IMG/VR virus record: IMGVR_UViG_3300043395_000366
Location: 1-41,189 of that record
Length of the DNA stretch: 41,189 nt
Reading direction: 5' to 3' (one strand)
Origin: a virus
Positions 17,601 to 23,530 of the stretch are shown piece after piece. The translations under genes were made by a program, and so were the position numbers. Under the pieces are notes generated by a model. The model worked only from the letters and a program-made list of their open reading frames with translations, had not been told where the DNA came from and did no database searches. The stretch's first letter is position 1. Every line of letters begins with the position of its first letter.

Positions 17601-18378
17601 GGAATCCAAGCACCTTGGCTTCATTCATTTCGTTATTGTCGCTTTCTTCGCCGTCGACAATAATATCAAGCATCATGGCGTCTGAGTCGTCAAGATCAAG
17701 ATCATCTGCGCTCAGCGAATCGAAATGCTTAGTGATTTCACCATCAGACGGTAGATCAGAAAAGTCATCGTCCTTCATATCCGATTCAAAAATGAACTCG
17801 AGGAAACGTTCGTTGTGTCCGTATTCCATTGCGTCTTCTCCCAGTAATGCTTTGCGCACAGCAGCATACATGCTTTTTGCTTGTGCAGCTTTGAGTGTAT
17901 TTGGTGCGCCACGAAGGAACTCTGCGATCTTTTCGTTTTTAGCCAATGCGCGCATTTTACTTGCTGACATTCCAGATACGTCATCAGCGTCTGGATCACG
18001 TTCGCCAGCAGACTTGACTGTGATTTTCTCGAATGTATATTCTTTGCCATTATATGCGTTGAGCAACTTGGTGAACTCAGGAACACGATCCGAACCAGCG
18101 AACATCGTGACGTGAGTAAAACCTTCTTTCTGTAAGTCTTTTAGAATCTGAATGACGTTCTTAGAGTTTGACTTACGCACAATCGCTCCGAACGCTGCAC
18201 GAGCGAACGAGAGTTTCTTATCGTATGAAAGGGGATCTTTCTTTCCGACAGAATGGGAAAGATAAACGCGAGGTGTCGATCTATTCTGATGCGCGTATGC
18301 GACCAGCTTGTTGACCAACAGCTGGTGACCTGTGGTGGGCGGATTCATACGCCCGAATGTGAATACAACGCTCTTCAT
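14626..18378 (-). CDS. 1250-aa mosaic protein: N-terminal nucleotidyltransferase plus virion modules
   Basis: Residues 1-180 form a cytidylyltransferase/NMNAT-like domain: GRMNPPTTGH (9-18) is the HxGH-type loop, with Thr in place of the first His, and SGMSASKMR (135-143) is the C-terminal substrate motif. An acidic linker follows. A strongly basic helical domain (about 254-370) comes next, then several modules joined by charged linkers. One is a CWKGYTAVGMKMKNG segment with PNCVP (749-771). The C-terminal module (1170-1250) has VNFGDKKLSIKKDQPARK and ends YWSRRAWDC. I know these last modules from virion-associated proteins of marine T4-like phages. Linkers carry MNE-A, VIE-A, IAE-A, INE-A, LNE-S and MNE-A bonds resembling prohead-protease sites. 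It is probably processed and packaged. Confidence 0.65.
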   Translation of the reverse strand: MKSVVFTFGRMNPPTTGHQLLVNKLVAYAHQNRSTPRVYLSHSVGKKDPLSYDKKLSFARAAFGAIVRKSNSKNVIQILKDLQKEGFTHVTMFAGSDRVPEFTKLLNAYNGKEYTFEKITVKSAGERDPDADDVSGMSASKMRALAKNEKIAEFLRGAPNTLKAAQAKSMYAAVRKALLGEDAMEYGHNERFLEFIFESDMKDDDFSDLPSDGEITKHFDSLSADDLDLDDSDAMMLDIIVDGEESDNNEMNEAKVLGFQQRQKLSQRMKSMSKRLARLRQIKAKQMPAQQRLKMRARKAAIMLLRKRATGKKNLEYSSLSRSQRIAVDTALVQRFGKNLNSLVGRLATRLMPRVRKQAQEYTKKAREVKESLVIEAKEKEGSAKDVAQDKIQAAKRGMSVSDWEKTKADAKHDSPLNIDPTKLDTLKIDPTKNDREAPNPKHGHLHLNRKLAHYARSVDEGRKGTVDAQDAGDTNIMYQLRKVLLSRGNHEVVFSDKSKHKISVADANKMLDKFAATRLPADKHDMTIQAGKSFASFKNVLTHGIEKQGKKISLGGKQFKEFYMGTGRNRTNAPYPQDSDEPPGTRRIAEAAKDEDRPTDPNKSRPLSQKLDLLLRLGLSDADELQKYRRALRSSKKAALQSPEMRSKLADLLDKLIDLTTQDPATYSRVRYRVQTKEAYALLNKAEKSGVDVDIIFEVFARGYEQNEDINEAFSRVNSFIAGGKAAEMDKDLSEKVKAPTGGLKSACWKGYTAVGMKMKNGRKVPNCVPKEETQVEGYIVKYHDDKGKYKNSSRVFKDKSKADAHADRGNKITRVGGKYTVHQISDKGHEVKEGQANWAKARKDGERSTVAYLNYGKKKSFVDRKFTPFKADLAKDSAAAMKDFLAKGGSVQKIEPGKKTIKSYVKPKKYMTPNQASKITEQMSTHGATPLSQRTKRVKSFHAWHPKPTNEANRRVDVKMVKVKLPDGKIVYRKEHKKTAVQMEASHPHITLQKTHPHPTGKVPYSGQTNKELRDALPKKVRAASEGYTGSEPTSSNKNDPSNRFVGTDAIRRNYAAATPGQTTEFVTAPFAVDKPAYTMPPSDSDAGHQRVLANQAKQDLSKKHLSDIRKALGGIRESNELNESFAAGFELAPLARDYGITVQSSFEHHPEVQEALEAQEDAMNEAIYQGRNVQLNKPMKGDVKKSKVYVRDPSTGNIKKVNFGDKKLSIKKDQPARKRSYCARSSGQGNLTKKTSANYWSRRAWDC

Positions 18379-18419
18379 CGTTTCCTCGCGGGATTGCCGT
18401 GGCCTGACCGCATATGAGT

Positions 18420-18452
18420 AGGGAGCAGGATTGCCTTAGCTTTCTGCTCCCT
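18420..18452 (-). repeat. 9-bp inverted repeat in leader of the 1250-aa gene
   Basis: AGGGAGCAG (18420-18428) pairs with CTGCTCCCT (18444-18452) around a 15-nt loop. On the plus strand the hairpin is followed by a T-rich run, so it could end antisense transcription. On the minus strand there is no U-run. A late-type box at 18454-18461 would start transcription inside one arm. Confidence 0.5.
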
Positions 18453-18453
18453 T

Positions 18454-18461
18454 TATTTATA
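18454..18461 (-). promoter_or_regulatory. T4-type late promoter box TATAAATA
   Basis: This is an exact match to the T4 late promoter -10 consensus on the minus strand. It lies 75 nt upstream of the 1250-aa gene. The predicted start site is near 18448. Confidence 0.65.
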
Positions 18462-18469
18462 AAAAGTGC

Positions 18470-18498
18470 TTGACAAATTCACTAAAAGCCATTATAAT
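18470..18498 (+). promoter_or_regulatory. Perfect sigma70 promoter on the plus strand
   Basis: TTGACA (18470-18475), a 17-bp spacer and TATAAT (18493-18498) face rightward, against all nearby genes. Transcription would start near 18505 and run antisense to the 48-aa gene. A small hairpin, GCGCC-ATT-GGCGC, followed by CTTTTGCTTT lies at 18513-18535 and could terminate a very short RNA. Confidence 0.6.
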
Positions 18499-18506
18499 GA
18501 GTAGTG

Positions 18507-18653
18507 TTACGAAGCGCCATTGGCGCCTTTTGCTTTAGCAATGAGTTTGGCTACCCATGCTGGCTGAGTCAGGAAGTTCCATCCAACGATGAGTCCTGCT
18601 ACGAAACCGATAACCATTGGTGATGTTGCGATATTCCAGATACCTTCTACCAT
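18507..18653 (-). CDS. Small membrane protein (48 aa)
   Basis: The frame from the ATG at 18651-18653 to a TAA at 18507-18509 encodes 48 aa. A strong AAGGAG lies 8 nt upstream. The N-terminus is MVEGIWNIATSP. A single hydrophobic helix (about residues 12-27, ending VGW) follows, then a short basic tail (AKLIAKAKG). It could be a small holin-like or virion membrane protein. The opposing promoter at 18470 would transcribe its antisense. Confidence 0.6.
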   Translation of the reverse strand: MVEGIWNIATSPMVIGFVAGLIVGWNFLTQPAWVAKLIAKAKGANGAS

Positions 18654-18664
18654 ATGTTTCTCCT

Positions 18665-18928
18665 TTATGCTAGAAAATCATTGCCTCTATGAGATGTGCT
18701 CCAATCGCGATCATTACAGAACTTTTTCCAACCCTCGTAATCTTTATCTCTTATTTCCTGAACTAGATCATCGTATTTACTAATGAGTCGCCAAGTTGTC
18801 ATATTCTTAGAACTATGGTTGGTCCTACGAATTTGGTTTTCCAAAGTTTTCGCCATCTTAGCTAGTTTCTTTATATGCTTTTCACGATTGTATGTTTCTT
18901 CAACGATAAACTCTGAGAACTTTTTCAT
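18665..18928 (-). CDS. Small protein with T4-like capsid-targeting N-terminus (87 aa)
   Basis: I chose the ATG at 18928 because it overlaps the upstream stop as ATGA and has AAGGGG nearby. The product begins MKKFSEFIVEE, which aligns without gaps to the T4 internal-protein leader MKTYQEFIAEA. In T4 the prohead protease cuts after Glu10. The rest is helical and charged (HIKKLAKMAKTLENQI, then WKKFCNDRDW). By analogy it would be packaged in the capsid and injected. Mature function is unknown. Confidence 0.65.
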   Translation of the reverse strand: MKKFSEFIVEETYNREKHIKKLAKMAKTLENQIRRTNHSSKNMTTWRLISKYDDLVQEIRDKDYEGWKKFCNDRDWSTSHRGNDFLA

Positions 18929-20157
18929 CGTTCCCACCCCTTGATAATGTCTGGACTGAAATTGGCTTGACTGAATCCTAAACGATCAACCAGTTTTACT
19001 GCTCCACCAGTCAAGTGATCTACAGCAACATAACCTTCTGGTGATGTGACCTTCAAACCCTGTCGCGTGCGCAGGAACGTATTCATAGTTCCTGCTGAGT
19101 TCATCTTCGATATGATCATCATCTTAGCTTCGACTACTAGATTCATGAAGTCGAAAATAGACTTGAGCTGAACGAGCGGAGTCTTGATGATAGGTCCGAA
19201 CGACTGCATCTTCTTTTGCTTAACTGCATTTTTGCCAGCAGGCGTTTTCTTCTTATCTTCTTCTTTCTGATAGTAGTCATTCATGTAGTGTATAAAACCA
19301 GCAACATGAGCTGTAGTATTCGTGATCTTTTCACCAGCACGAACTTTAGAGTTATTATATGTCTTGACGCGAATCAGTAGCTCAGGATCATTCGAGAACG
19401 CATCGACTGCTTGTGCAGGAAGCTTCTGTAGAATAGTTCCAGCTAAATGTAAAATAGTATTGAAACGAGATGTTTCAGCAGCGGTGAATGTAGCTGTTCC
19501 GCTCATGTCCTTATATGTCGCATCGTCCATCCAGATAGTGCCTACTTGATTTAGCTTTTCGACGATGCCCTTACCGAATGATGCGCGCATACTTTCAAAC
19601 GAATCACCAGAGTATGTTGTATGCCAAACAACACCAACACTTGCTTTTGAAATGGATTTTCCTAATGCAGAATCTACAGGCACTGCATATACGATAGTAT
19701 TAGGTTGAAAGGTGTAATACTTCTCGTCGTCGATCACTTCTGTTTTGACGTCACCTTTCGTGAACATCAAGTCGCCTTGATATACACCAGATTTGATTCC
19801 GAGCTTCTTGAACTCACGCAAAGCGATGGTGAACTTAGCAGCTAGATCACCTTCTAGGTCTGCGTTGATATCTGCTTGTGTTTTGTATAGCTTAGGCGTC
19901 TTGTTAAAGATACCTTTCTTAGCAATAAAGAACTTCCCGTCGCGTGGATCAACACCAGCGAAGATAGCAGGAGCACCGTCCCATTTAACTGTAGCGGAAA
20001 CCTTAGCCTTCGAGTGACCAGCAAGCATATCACGAGTCGCCTTTAGGAATCTAAAGATCTGCTGTGCGCCATAAACGCCTTCATTGAAGATCAAGTCCTC
20101 AATGTGCTCCATGTGGAGATTCTTTTCTTCAGTAATAAATGTGGATAGCTTTTTCAT
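18925..20157 (-). CDS. Ligase-like nucleotidyltransferase with capsid-targeting N-terminus
   Basis: The 410-aa protein begins MKKLSTFITEE, again aligned to the T4 capsid-targeting leader with Ile8 and Glu10. The body has motifs of the covalent nucleotidyltransferase superfamily (DNA/RNA ligases and capping enzymes): KWDG at 58-61 (motif I, Lys58 as nucleophile), VYQGDLMF at 125-132, PEGYV at 373-377 (motif IV-like) and VKLVDR at 387-392 (motif V-like). I recognise the family from T4-like phages but not an assigned reaction. It overlaps the 87-aa gene by 4 nt and follows the nuclease-like gene with no gap. If packaged, it would act on nucleic acid ends or RNA soon after entry. Confidence 0.6.
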   Translation of the reverse strand: MKKLSTFITEEKNLHMEHIEDLIFNEGVYGAQQIFRFLKATRDMLAGHSKAKVSATVKWDGAPAIFAGVDPRDGKFFIAKKGIFNKTPKLYKTQADINADLEGDLAAKFTIALREFKKLGIKSGVYQGDLMFTKGDVKTEVIDDEKYYTFQPNTIVYAVPVDSALGKSISKASVGVVWHTTYSGDSFESMRASFGKGIVEKLNQVGTIWMDDATYKDMSGTATFTAAETSRFNTILHLAGTILQKLPAQAVDAFSNDPELLIRVKTYNNSKVRAGEKITNTTAHVAGFIHYMNDYYQKEEDKKKTPAGKNAVKQKKMQSFGPIIKTPLVQLKSIFDFMNLVVEAKMMIISKMNSAGTMNTFLRTRQGLKVTSPEGYVAVDHLTGGAVKLVDRLGFSQANFSPDIIKGWER

Positions 20158-20961
20158 TTATGCTTTCGTATCAAATCTAACAACAACTTCATTCAGTCTA
20201 ACTTCTTTGCCAGCGACTATTTCTTTACCGCGACCCTTTAGAGCTATACGAACGGAAGTTTTATTCGCTACAGTTTTGATGAGTTCCGAAGTAACAGGTT
20301 CTAGTTTTTTCTCAGATAAAATATGATCAGCTGAAAGTTTAGATGTTGCACCAAACGTAAACTTACCAGTGATAGCTTCTTCTATAATAGCCAATTTGAT
20401 ATTTTCGTATTCTTTCGAAACGACGGGTTTCTTACCAGACCCAAGAATGTTTTGAAGCAGTTCGTTGTATCTTTCTGTTTTACCGATAACAACGTCTGCT
20501 TGTGTTCTAGGCATCTTACCTAGATCACCATACTTACTATCTAGCTCAGCTAAAACTGACATGATAGACTTGATCTTTTTAGCATCGTATCCTTTCGATT
20601 TAGATACGTTGGCTAAAATGCCGTTTAGGAATTTGACTGTAGTTTTAACTCCACCAGACGAAAGCTGAATAGATCCACCGTGTTTCAATGAACATTTGAT
20701 CTTCTTTTTAGCACACGAAATGTATAAATCGGTTTTTGGTTCTACACCGCCGCCAGAAGTTTTTTCGATGTCGTTAATCTTACCATACTTTGCTTCTATC
20801 ATCTTGATGGCATTTTGAGCGTCTTTCTGAACAGATTTTTCAGACGCAGCATAGTTAGCCTTTGCAGTTTTTGCATTAGGATCGTTTGCGAATTTTTTAG
20901 GATTCGTCATTGCGACTAGATGGTAGATACACCACTCAAACTGAAGACCTTTGTTTGCCAT
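20158..20961 (-). CDS. Putative PD-(D/E)XK-type nuclease-like protein
   Basis: The 267-aa protein has a pattern that fits a restriction-endonuclease-like core: Glu9 in LQFEW, Asp78 in EPKTDLYI, and Ser91-Leu92-Lys93 in KCSLKHGGSIQLSSGG. The metal-binding E/Q of the ExK pair would be Ser91, a substitution that lowers confidence. The C-terminal third is charged and unfamiliar. It lies between the HAD phosphatase (1-nt overlap) and the ligase-like gene (no gap) and lacks the targeting leader of its neighbours. A role in cutting nucleic acid in the same pathway is inferred. Confidence 0.45.
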   Translation of the reverse strand: MANKGLQFEWCIYHLVAMTNPKKFANDPNAKTAKANYAASEKSVQKDAQNAIKMIEAKYGKINDIEKTSGGGVEPKTDLYISCAKKKIKCSLKHGGSIQLSSGGVKTTVKFLNGILANVSKSKGYDAKKIKSIMSVLAELDSKYGDLGKMPRTQADVVIGKTERYNELLQNILGSGKKPVVSKEYENIKLAIIEEAITGKFTFGATSKLSADHILSEKKLEPVTSELIKTVANKTSVRIALKGRGKEIVAGKEVRLNEVVVRFDTKA

Positions 20962-21569
20962 TAGCCGTTATACCTCGTGATACGTCCATCTTCGTGGATG
21001 AGGAATGCTTCGAAGCTGACTTTAGGAAACTCTGTGTGAAGCTCGATGAACTTATCTAGGTTTGCTTTTGCATCATCGAACATACGAACGATGCTGTAGT
21101 TTCCACCTTTCATCTGATCACGAATGATTTGCTTCTTAGCTTCTGCGCCAGGAGCTTTGATATTGCCAGCGCGATAGATATGAACTTGACCTGTATCGAA
21201 TCCATACTTGCGGAATGTATCAAGGAACAGATGCTTGTCGTCTAGATCAGCACGAGCCGTTACAACGATGATACGCTTGTTAGGATGAGCGCGAAAACGA
21301 TTGATCATTTTCTTCGCAGTTTTGAATACAGTTTGAATTGGCTTTGCTGTGTCAGCGAATACCTTAGCTGAACGGAACTGAGCAAAGTCAAACTCTTCTC
21401 CTGCCTTCAGCTTGTAGACATTGAATTCGGCGGGGGAAAGTTCGCCGACCCTCTTTCCCCCTTTAGTGACATACACCTTTGTAGTCGTGTGGAACAGCGT
21501 ATCGTCGATATCGAAAATCGACAAGCTACCACTGACTTCTTCGGCGATATATTCTTTGAACTTTAGCAT
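20961..21569 (-). CDS. HAD-superfamily phosphatase with capsid-targeting N-terminus
   Basis: Catalytic motif I is FDIDDTLF with nucleophile Asp20 and Asp22, motif II is VVTAR (Thr104), and motif IV is FDDAKAN (Asp165 and Asp166). These define an active HAD hydrolase; T4 Pnkp uses the same fold as a 3-prime phosphatase. The N-terminus MLKFKEYIAEE aligns with the T4 internal-protein leader MKTYQEFIAEA, with Ile8-x-Glu10 in register. A late box (TATAAATA) ends 7 nt before the ATG, and a terminator lies just beyond. It is first in the packaged-enzyme operon. The substrate is unknown; nucleic acid 3-prime ends or a nucleotide are possible. Confidence 0.75.
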   Translation of the reverse strand: MLKFKEYIAEEVSGSLSIFDIDDTLFHTTTKVYVTKGGKRVGELSPAEFNVYKLKAGEEFDFAQFRSAKVFADTAKPIQTVFKTAKKMINRFRAHPNKRIIVVTARADLDDKHLFLDTFRKYGFDTGQVHIYRAGNIKAPGAEAKKQIIRDQMKGGNYSIVRMFDDAKANLDKFIELHTEFPKVSFEAFLIHEDGRITRYNG

Positions 21570-21576
21570 CTTAGCC

Positions 21577-21584
21577 TATTTATA
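21577..21584 (-). promoter_or_regulatory. T4-type late promoter box TATAAATA
   Basis: This exact TATAAATA on the minus strand is placed after the terminator of the preceding unit. Its last base is 7 nt from the HAD ATG, so the predicted transcript has a leader of only about 2 nt. Confidence 0.7.
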
Positions 21585-21593
21585 AAATGAAAA

Positions 21594-21618
21594 GGGGAGC
21601 GGCACCACACCGCTCCCC
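21594..21618 (-). terminator. Rho-independent terminator
   Basis: On the minus strand a 9-bp GC-rich stem (GGGGAGCGG with CCGCTCCCC, 7-nt loop) is followed by TTTTCATTTTAT. It ends the lipoprotein transcript and isolates the HAD operon. Confidence 0.85.
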
Positions 21619-21650
21619 GACTAATGACGAAAAACACACCTCCTTAGTCA

Positions 21651-22478
21651 TCAGCCAATTCTTCGATATCCTAACAGTAGATTTGCAGGATAGTAAGCGA
21701 CATTGACTTCCTTGCGCTGGTTACCACCCAGCACTAGGATATAGCGGACTCCGTCGATGATTTCCTCACCGACATAGAATCCTACATGACCAGTCCACTG
21801 ATCGCGCCCACGCGCGAATACGACAATATCACCATACTCAGGATGTTTTGTCACGCTTCCATAATTGAGGAAGCTACGAGCTTGGAGTGAATTTGTTCCT
21901 TCGAATCCACTCTGCTTTAGAATTGTATTGACGAACGCAGCACACCATGCAACTGATAATGGATCAACACTAAGTGCTTGCTGCAATTCTTTTCTGTCAC
22001 GAACTGCGTGTTTACCTTCCCAGTTTTTTGCGATCGCGACAGGTTTTTTCATTCCATTACCGAACAGGCTGAATGAACCTGATCTATCGAATGAAGATTG
22101 TTTTCTAAAGAACGCTGCGCCAGAATCATCTTCACTACGAGTCGCAGTTACTATGTCATCTCTAGTAGTCTTTTGTGCTGGTTTTGCGGCGAACTTGCTT
22201 TGATCAGGAATAGTCACGTTAGGATCTAATGGGCTTGGTTGCGGTAACTGTGCAACCGCAGGTTTCCTGAACTGACAATAATAAGAATATCTTTCTTTGC
22301 CTGGAAGCAAACTTTGATTACACAGTATCTCAGCTTGAGATAGATTTACTCTGCGTTTCGGTTCTGCTTTCTTTGAAAGAGGTTTCACAGCAGCTGGTTT
22401 TTGTGTCTCTACTGGAGTTGGTGCTGTAGCACATCCAGCAAGCATAAGAGCTGCTAAGAGTATTGTTATATGTTTCAT
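21651..22478 (-). CDS. Lipoprotein with CHAP/NlpC-type peptidase domain
   Basis: The start is the ATG at 22478, with AGGAG upstream. Residues 1-16 are a lipoprotein signal with lipobox LAGC (Cys16). After a low-complexity Pro/Lys linker and a middle region with three cysteines, residues 165-275 form a CHAP-like (TIGR02594-like) domain. Its catalytic Cys179 lies in SVAWCAAFVN, His231 in GHVGFY and Asn253 in GGNQ. Such enzymes cut peptidoglycan peptides or amides. The lipid anchor points to the outer membrane, which is unusual for an endolysin. It follows the RlpA-like lipoprotein gene and ends at a strong terminator. Confidence 0.75.
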   Translation of the reverse strand: MKHITILLAALMLAGCATAPTPVETQKPAAVKPLSKKAEPKRRVNLSQAEILCNQSLLPGKERYSYYCQFRKPAVAQLPQPSPLDPNVTIPDQSKFAAKPAQKTTRDDIVTATRSEDDSGAAFFRKQSSFDRSGSFSLFGNGMKKPVAIAKNWEGKHAVRDRKELQQALSVDPLSVAWCAAFVNTILKQSGFEGTNSLQARSFLNYGSVTKHPEYGDIVVFARGRDQWTGHVGFYVGEEIIDGVRYILVLGGNQRKEVNVAYYPANLLLGYRRIG

Positions 22479-22530
22479 TTTATCTCCTATTTTTGCTTTC
22501 GCTACGAAAGGAAGATAGCATAACGACAAG

Positions 22531-22905
22531 TTATCTAGACTGTTTTAGTTCTTCGACAAAGACCTTAGCTCTGCCTTTTTTGATTATCCCTAATTGCTGG
22601 GCACCTCCTCTCGATATGTCTAGATCCACGCCTTTCGTAAATGGACCACGATCATTAACTCTGACGACTATGGACCTGTTGTCGTCTGGGTTAGATACTC
22701 GCAAGAGCGTTCCAAATGGGAGCGTCTTATGAGCAGCCGTGAGTCCGTCTGGGTTAAACCTTTCGCCGTTGGCAGTTCTACTGCCGTGCATATACCAAGT
22801 CGCATTCAAATGATATGATTTGGTTACAATATGCGCGTCATCCGTCGTTGTAGCGCAAGCGCCCAACATGGTGAATGAAATCATTGCTAAAATTAAATTG
22901 CGCAT
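22531..22905 (-). CDS. rlpA: RlpA-like lipoprotein with double-psi beta-barrel
   Basis: The 124-aa protein has a signal with lipobox LGAC (Cys17). It is then almost entirely an RlpA domain: ATWYMHGSRTANGERFNP, TAAHKTLPFG, VVRVNDRGPF (Asp85) and VDLDISRG. Bacterial RlpA is an outer-membrane lipoprotein; the Pseudomonas enzyme is a lytic transglycosylase acting on naked glycan strands. It lacks the SPOR domain that targets RlpA to septa, so it would not be confined to division sites. It is adjacent to the CHAP lipoprotein and probably co-transcribed. The family is clear; the role in infection is not. Confidence 0.85.
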   Translation of the reverse strand: MRNLILAMISFTMLGACATTTDDAHIVTKSYHLNATWYMHGSRTANGERFNPDGLTAAHKTLPFGTLLRVSNPDDNRSIVVRVNDRGPFTKGVDLDISRGGAQQLGIIKKGRAKVFVEELKQSR

Positions 22906-23009
22906 TTCTTATTTAGGGATTTTTGGTGTGTTATGTTTTTATAAATATGAGTATCGGTCGCGATACTGGTAATATCCACCGATTCTATGCTCGATACGGA
23001 GACACAGCT

Positions 23010-23480
23010 ATGACTACTTATTGCATCCATTGCTCTTCTGAACTTCCTTCTGATAAGCCAAGAAACGTATTTTGCGACTTTTCTTGCGCAGCATCCCATA
23101 ATAATAAACTTCGTCTCAAAACACGTGCGACTTGCTCGGTTTGCTATTCTGTCGTAGATAAGATAGGAAACAAATATTGCTCTCGCGCATGTAGCTCTGC
23201 ATCTAGAAAGAAATCATACAAAGAACTATCGTCGAATAATGCAGAAAGACAAAGTCGTTATAGACAAAAAAGATATCGCGACATCGATCCAGCAGCCAAT
23301 CGTCAAAAGATTAAAGATTTTTATTTAAATCGTCCAGCGGGATACGAAGTTGATCACATAGTTCCTTTGTCTAAGGGCGGCATGCATCACGAATCTAATT
23401 TACAATATCTTACAATAGAAGAGAACAGAAAGAAAGGGAATAGAATGGTGGGGATGGTAGGATTCGAACCTACGAAATAA
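23010..23480 (+). CDS. HNH homing endonuclease-like protein
   Basis: This is the only convincing plus-strand gene. I chose the ATG at 23010 (GGAG 8 nt upstream), giving 156 aa. The N-terminal half has repeated CxxC and CxxxC pairs (CIHC, CDFSC, CSVC, CSRAC) for zinc fingers. The HNH core is EVDHIVPLSKGG, then HHESNLQYL and ENRKKGNR. The last ~11 residues are encoded antisense to the tRNA, so the stop lies inside the tRNA gene. Orientation opposite to all neighbours and the site beside a tRNA fit a mobile homing gene. Confidence 0.8.
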   Translation: MTTYCIHCSSELPSDKPRNVFCDFSCAASHNNKLRLKTRATCSVCYSVVDKIGNKYCSRACSSASRKKSYKELSSNNAERQSRYRQKRYRDIDPAANRQKIKDFYLNRPAGYEVDHIVPLSKGGMHHESNLQYLTIEENRKKGNRMVGMVGFEPTK

Positions 23481-23524
23481 AACCGTTATGAGCGGCTGGC
23501 CTTAAACCACTTGGCGACACCCCC
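23446..23524 (-). tRNA. tRNA with CAT anticodon (Met or Ile2)
   Basis: The cloverleaf can be folded by eye. The acceptor is GGGGGTG with CATCCCC (one G-T), the D stem GCC/GGC, the anticodon stem AGCCG/CGGTT with loop CTCATAA, and the T arm GTAGG-TTCGAAT-CCTAC. Discriminator A and an encoded CCA end follow. The variable region is 7 nt. The anticodon CAT could be Met, or Ile if the C is modified to lysidine. The acceptor and D arm look more like alphaproteobacterial tRNA-Gln than an elongator Met tRNA. Confidence 0.9.
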
Positions 23525-23530
23525 ACTAAG

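Noticed and set aside
18589-18783. Plus-strand 64-aa open frame downstream of the plus promoter
   Set aside because: No ribosome site, no recognisable sequence, and it overlaps two well-supported minus-strand genes.
21600-21642. GGAGGTG on the minus strand that could start a GTG-initiated peptide
   Set aside because: The frame runs through the strong terminator at 21594-21618 and encodes an unfamiliar 24-aa peptide. It is more likely chance.
22910-22916. CTAAATA before the RlpA-like gene
   Set aside because: It is only 4 nt from the ATG, so transcription would start within the start codon. I kept it out as a probable coincidence, though the HAD and polymerase genes show similar tight spacing.
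22951-22966. Inverted repeat GTATCG-GTCG-CGATAC between rlpA and the HNH gene
   Set aside because: It is possibly an operator, but it is short, single-copy in what I could see, and within a possible HNH upstream extension.
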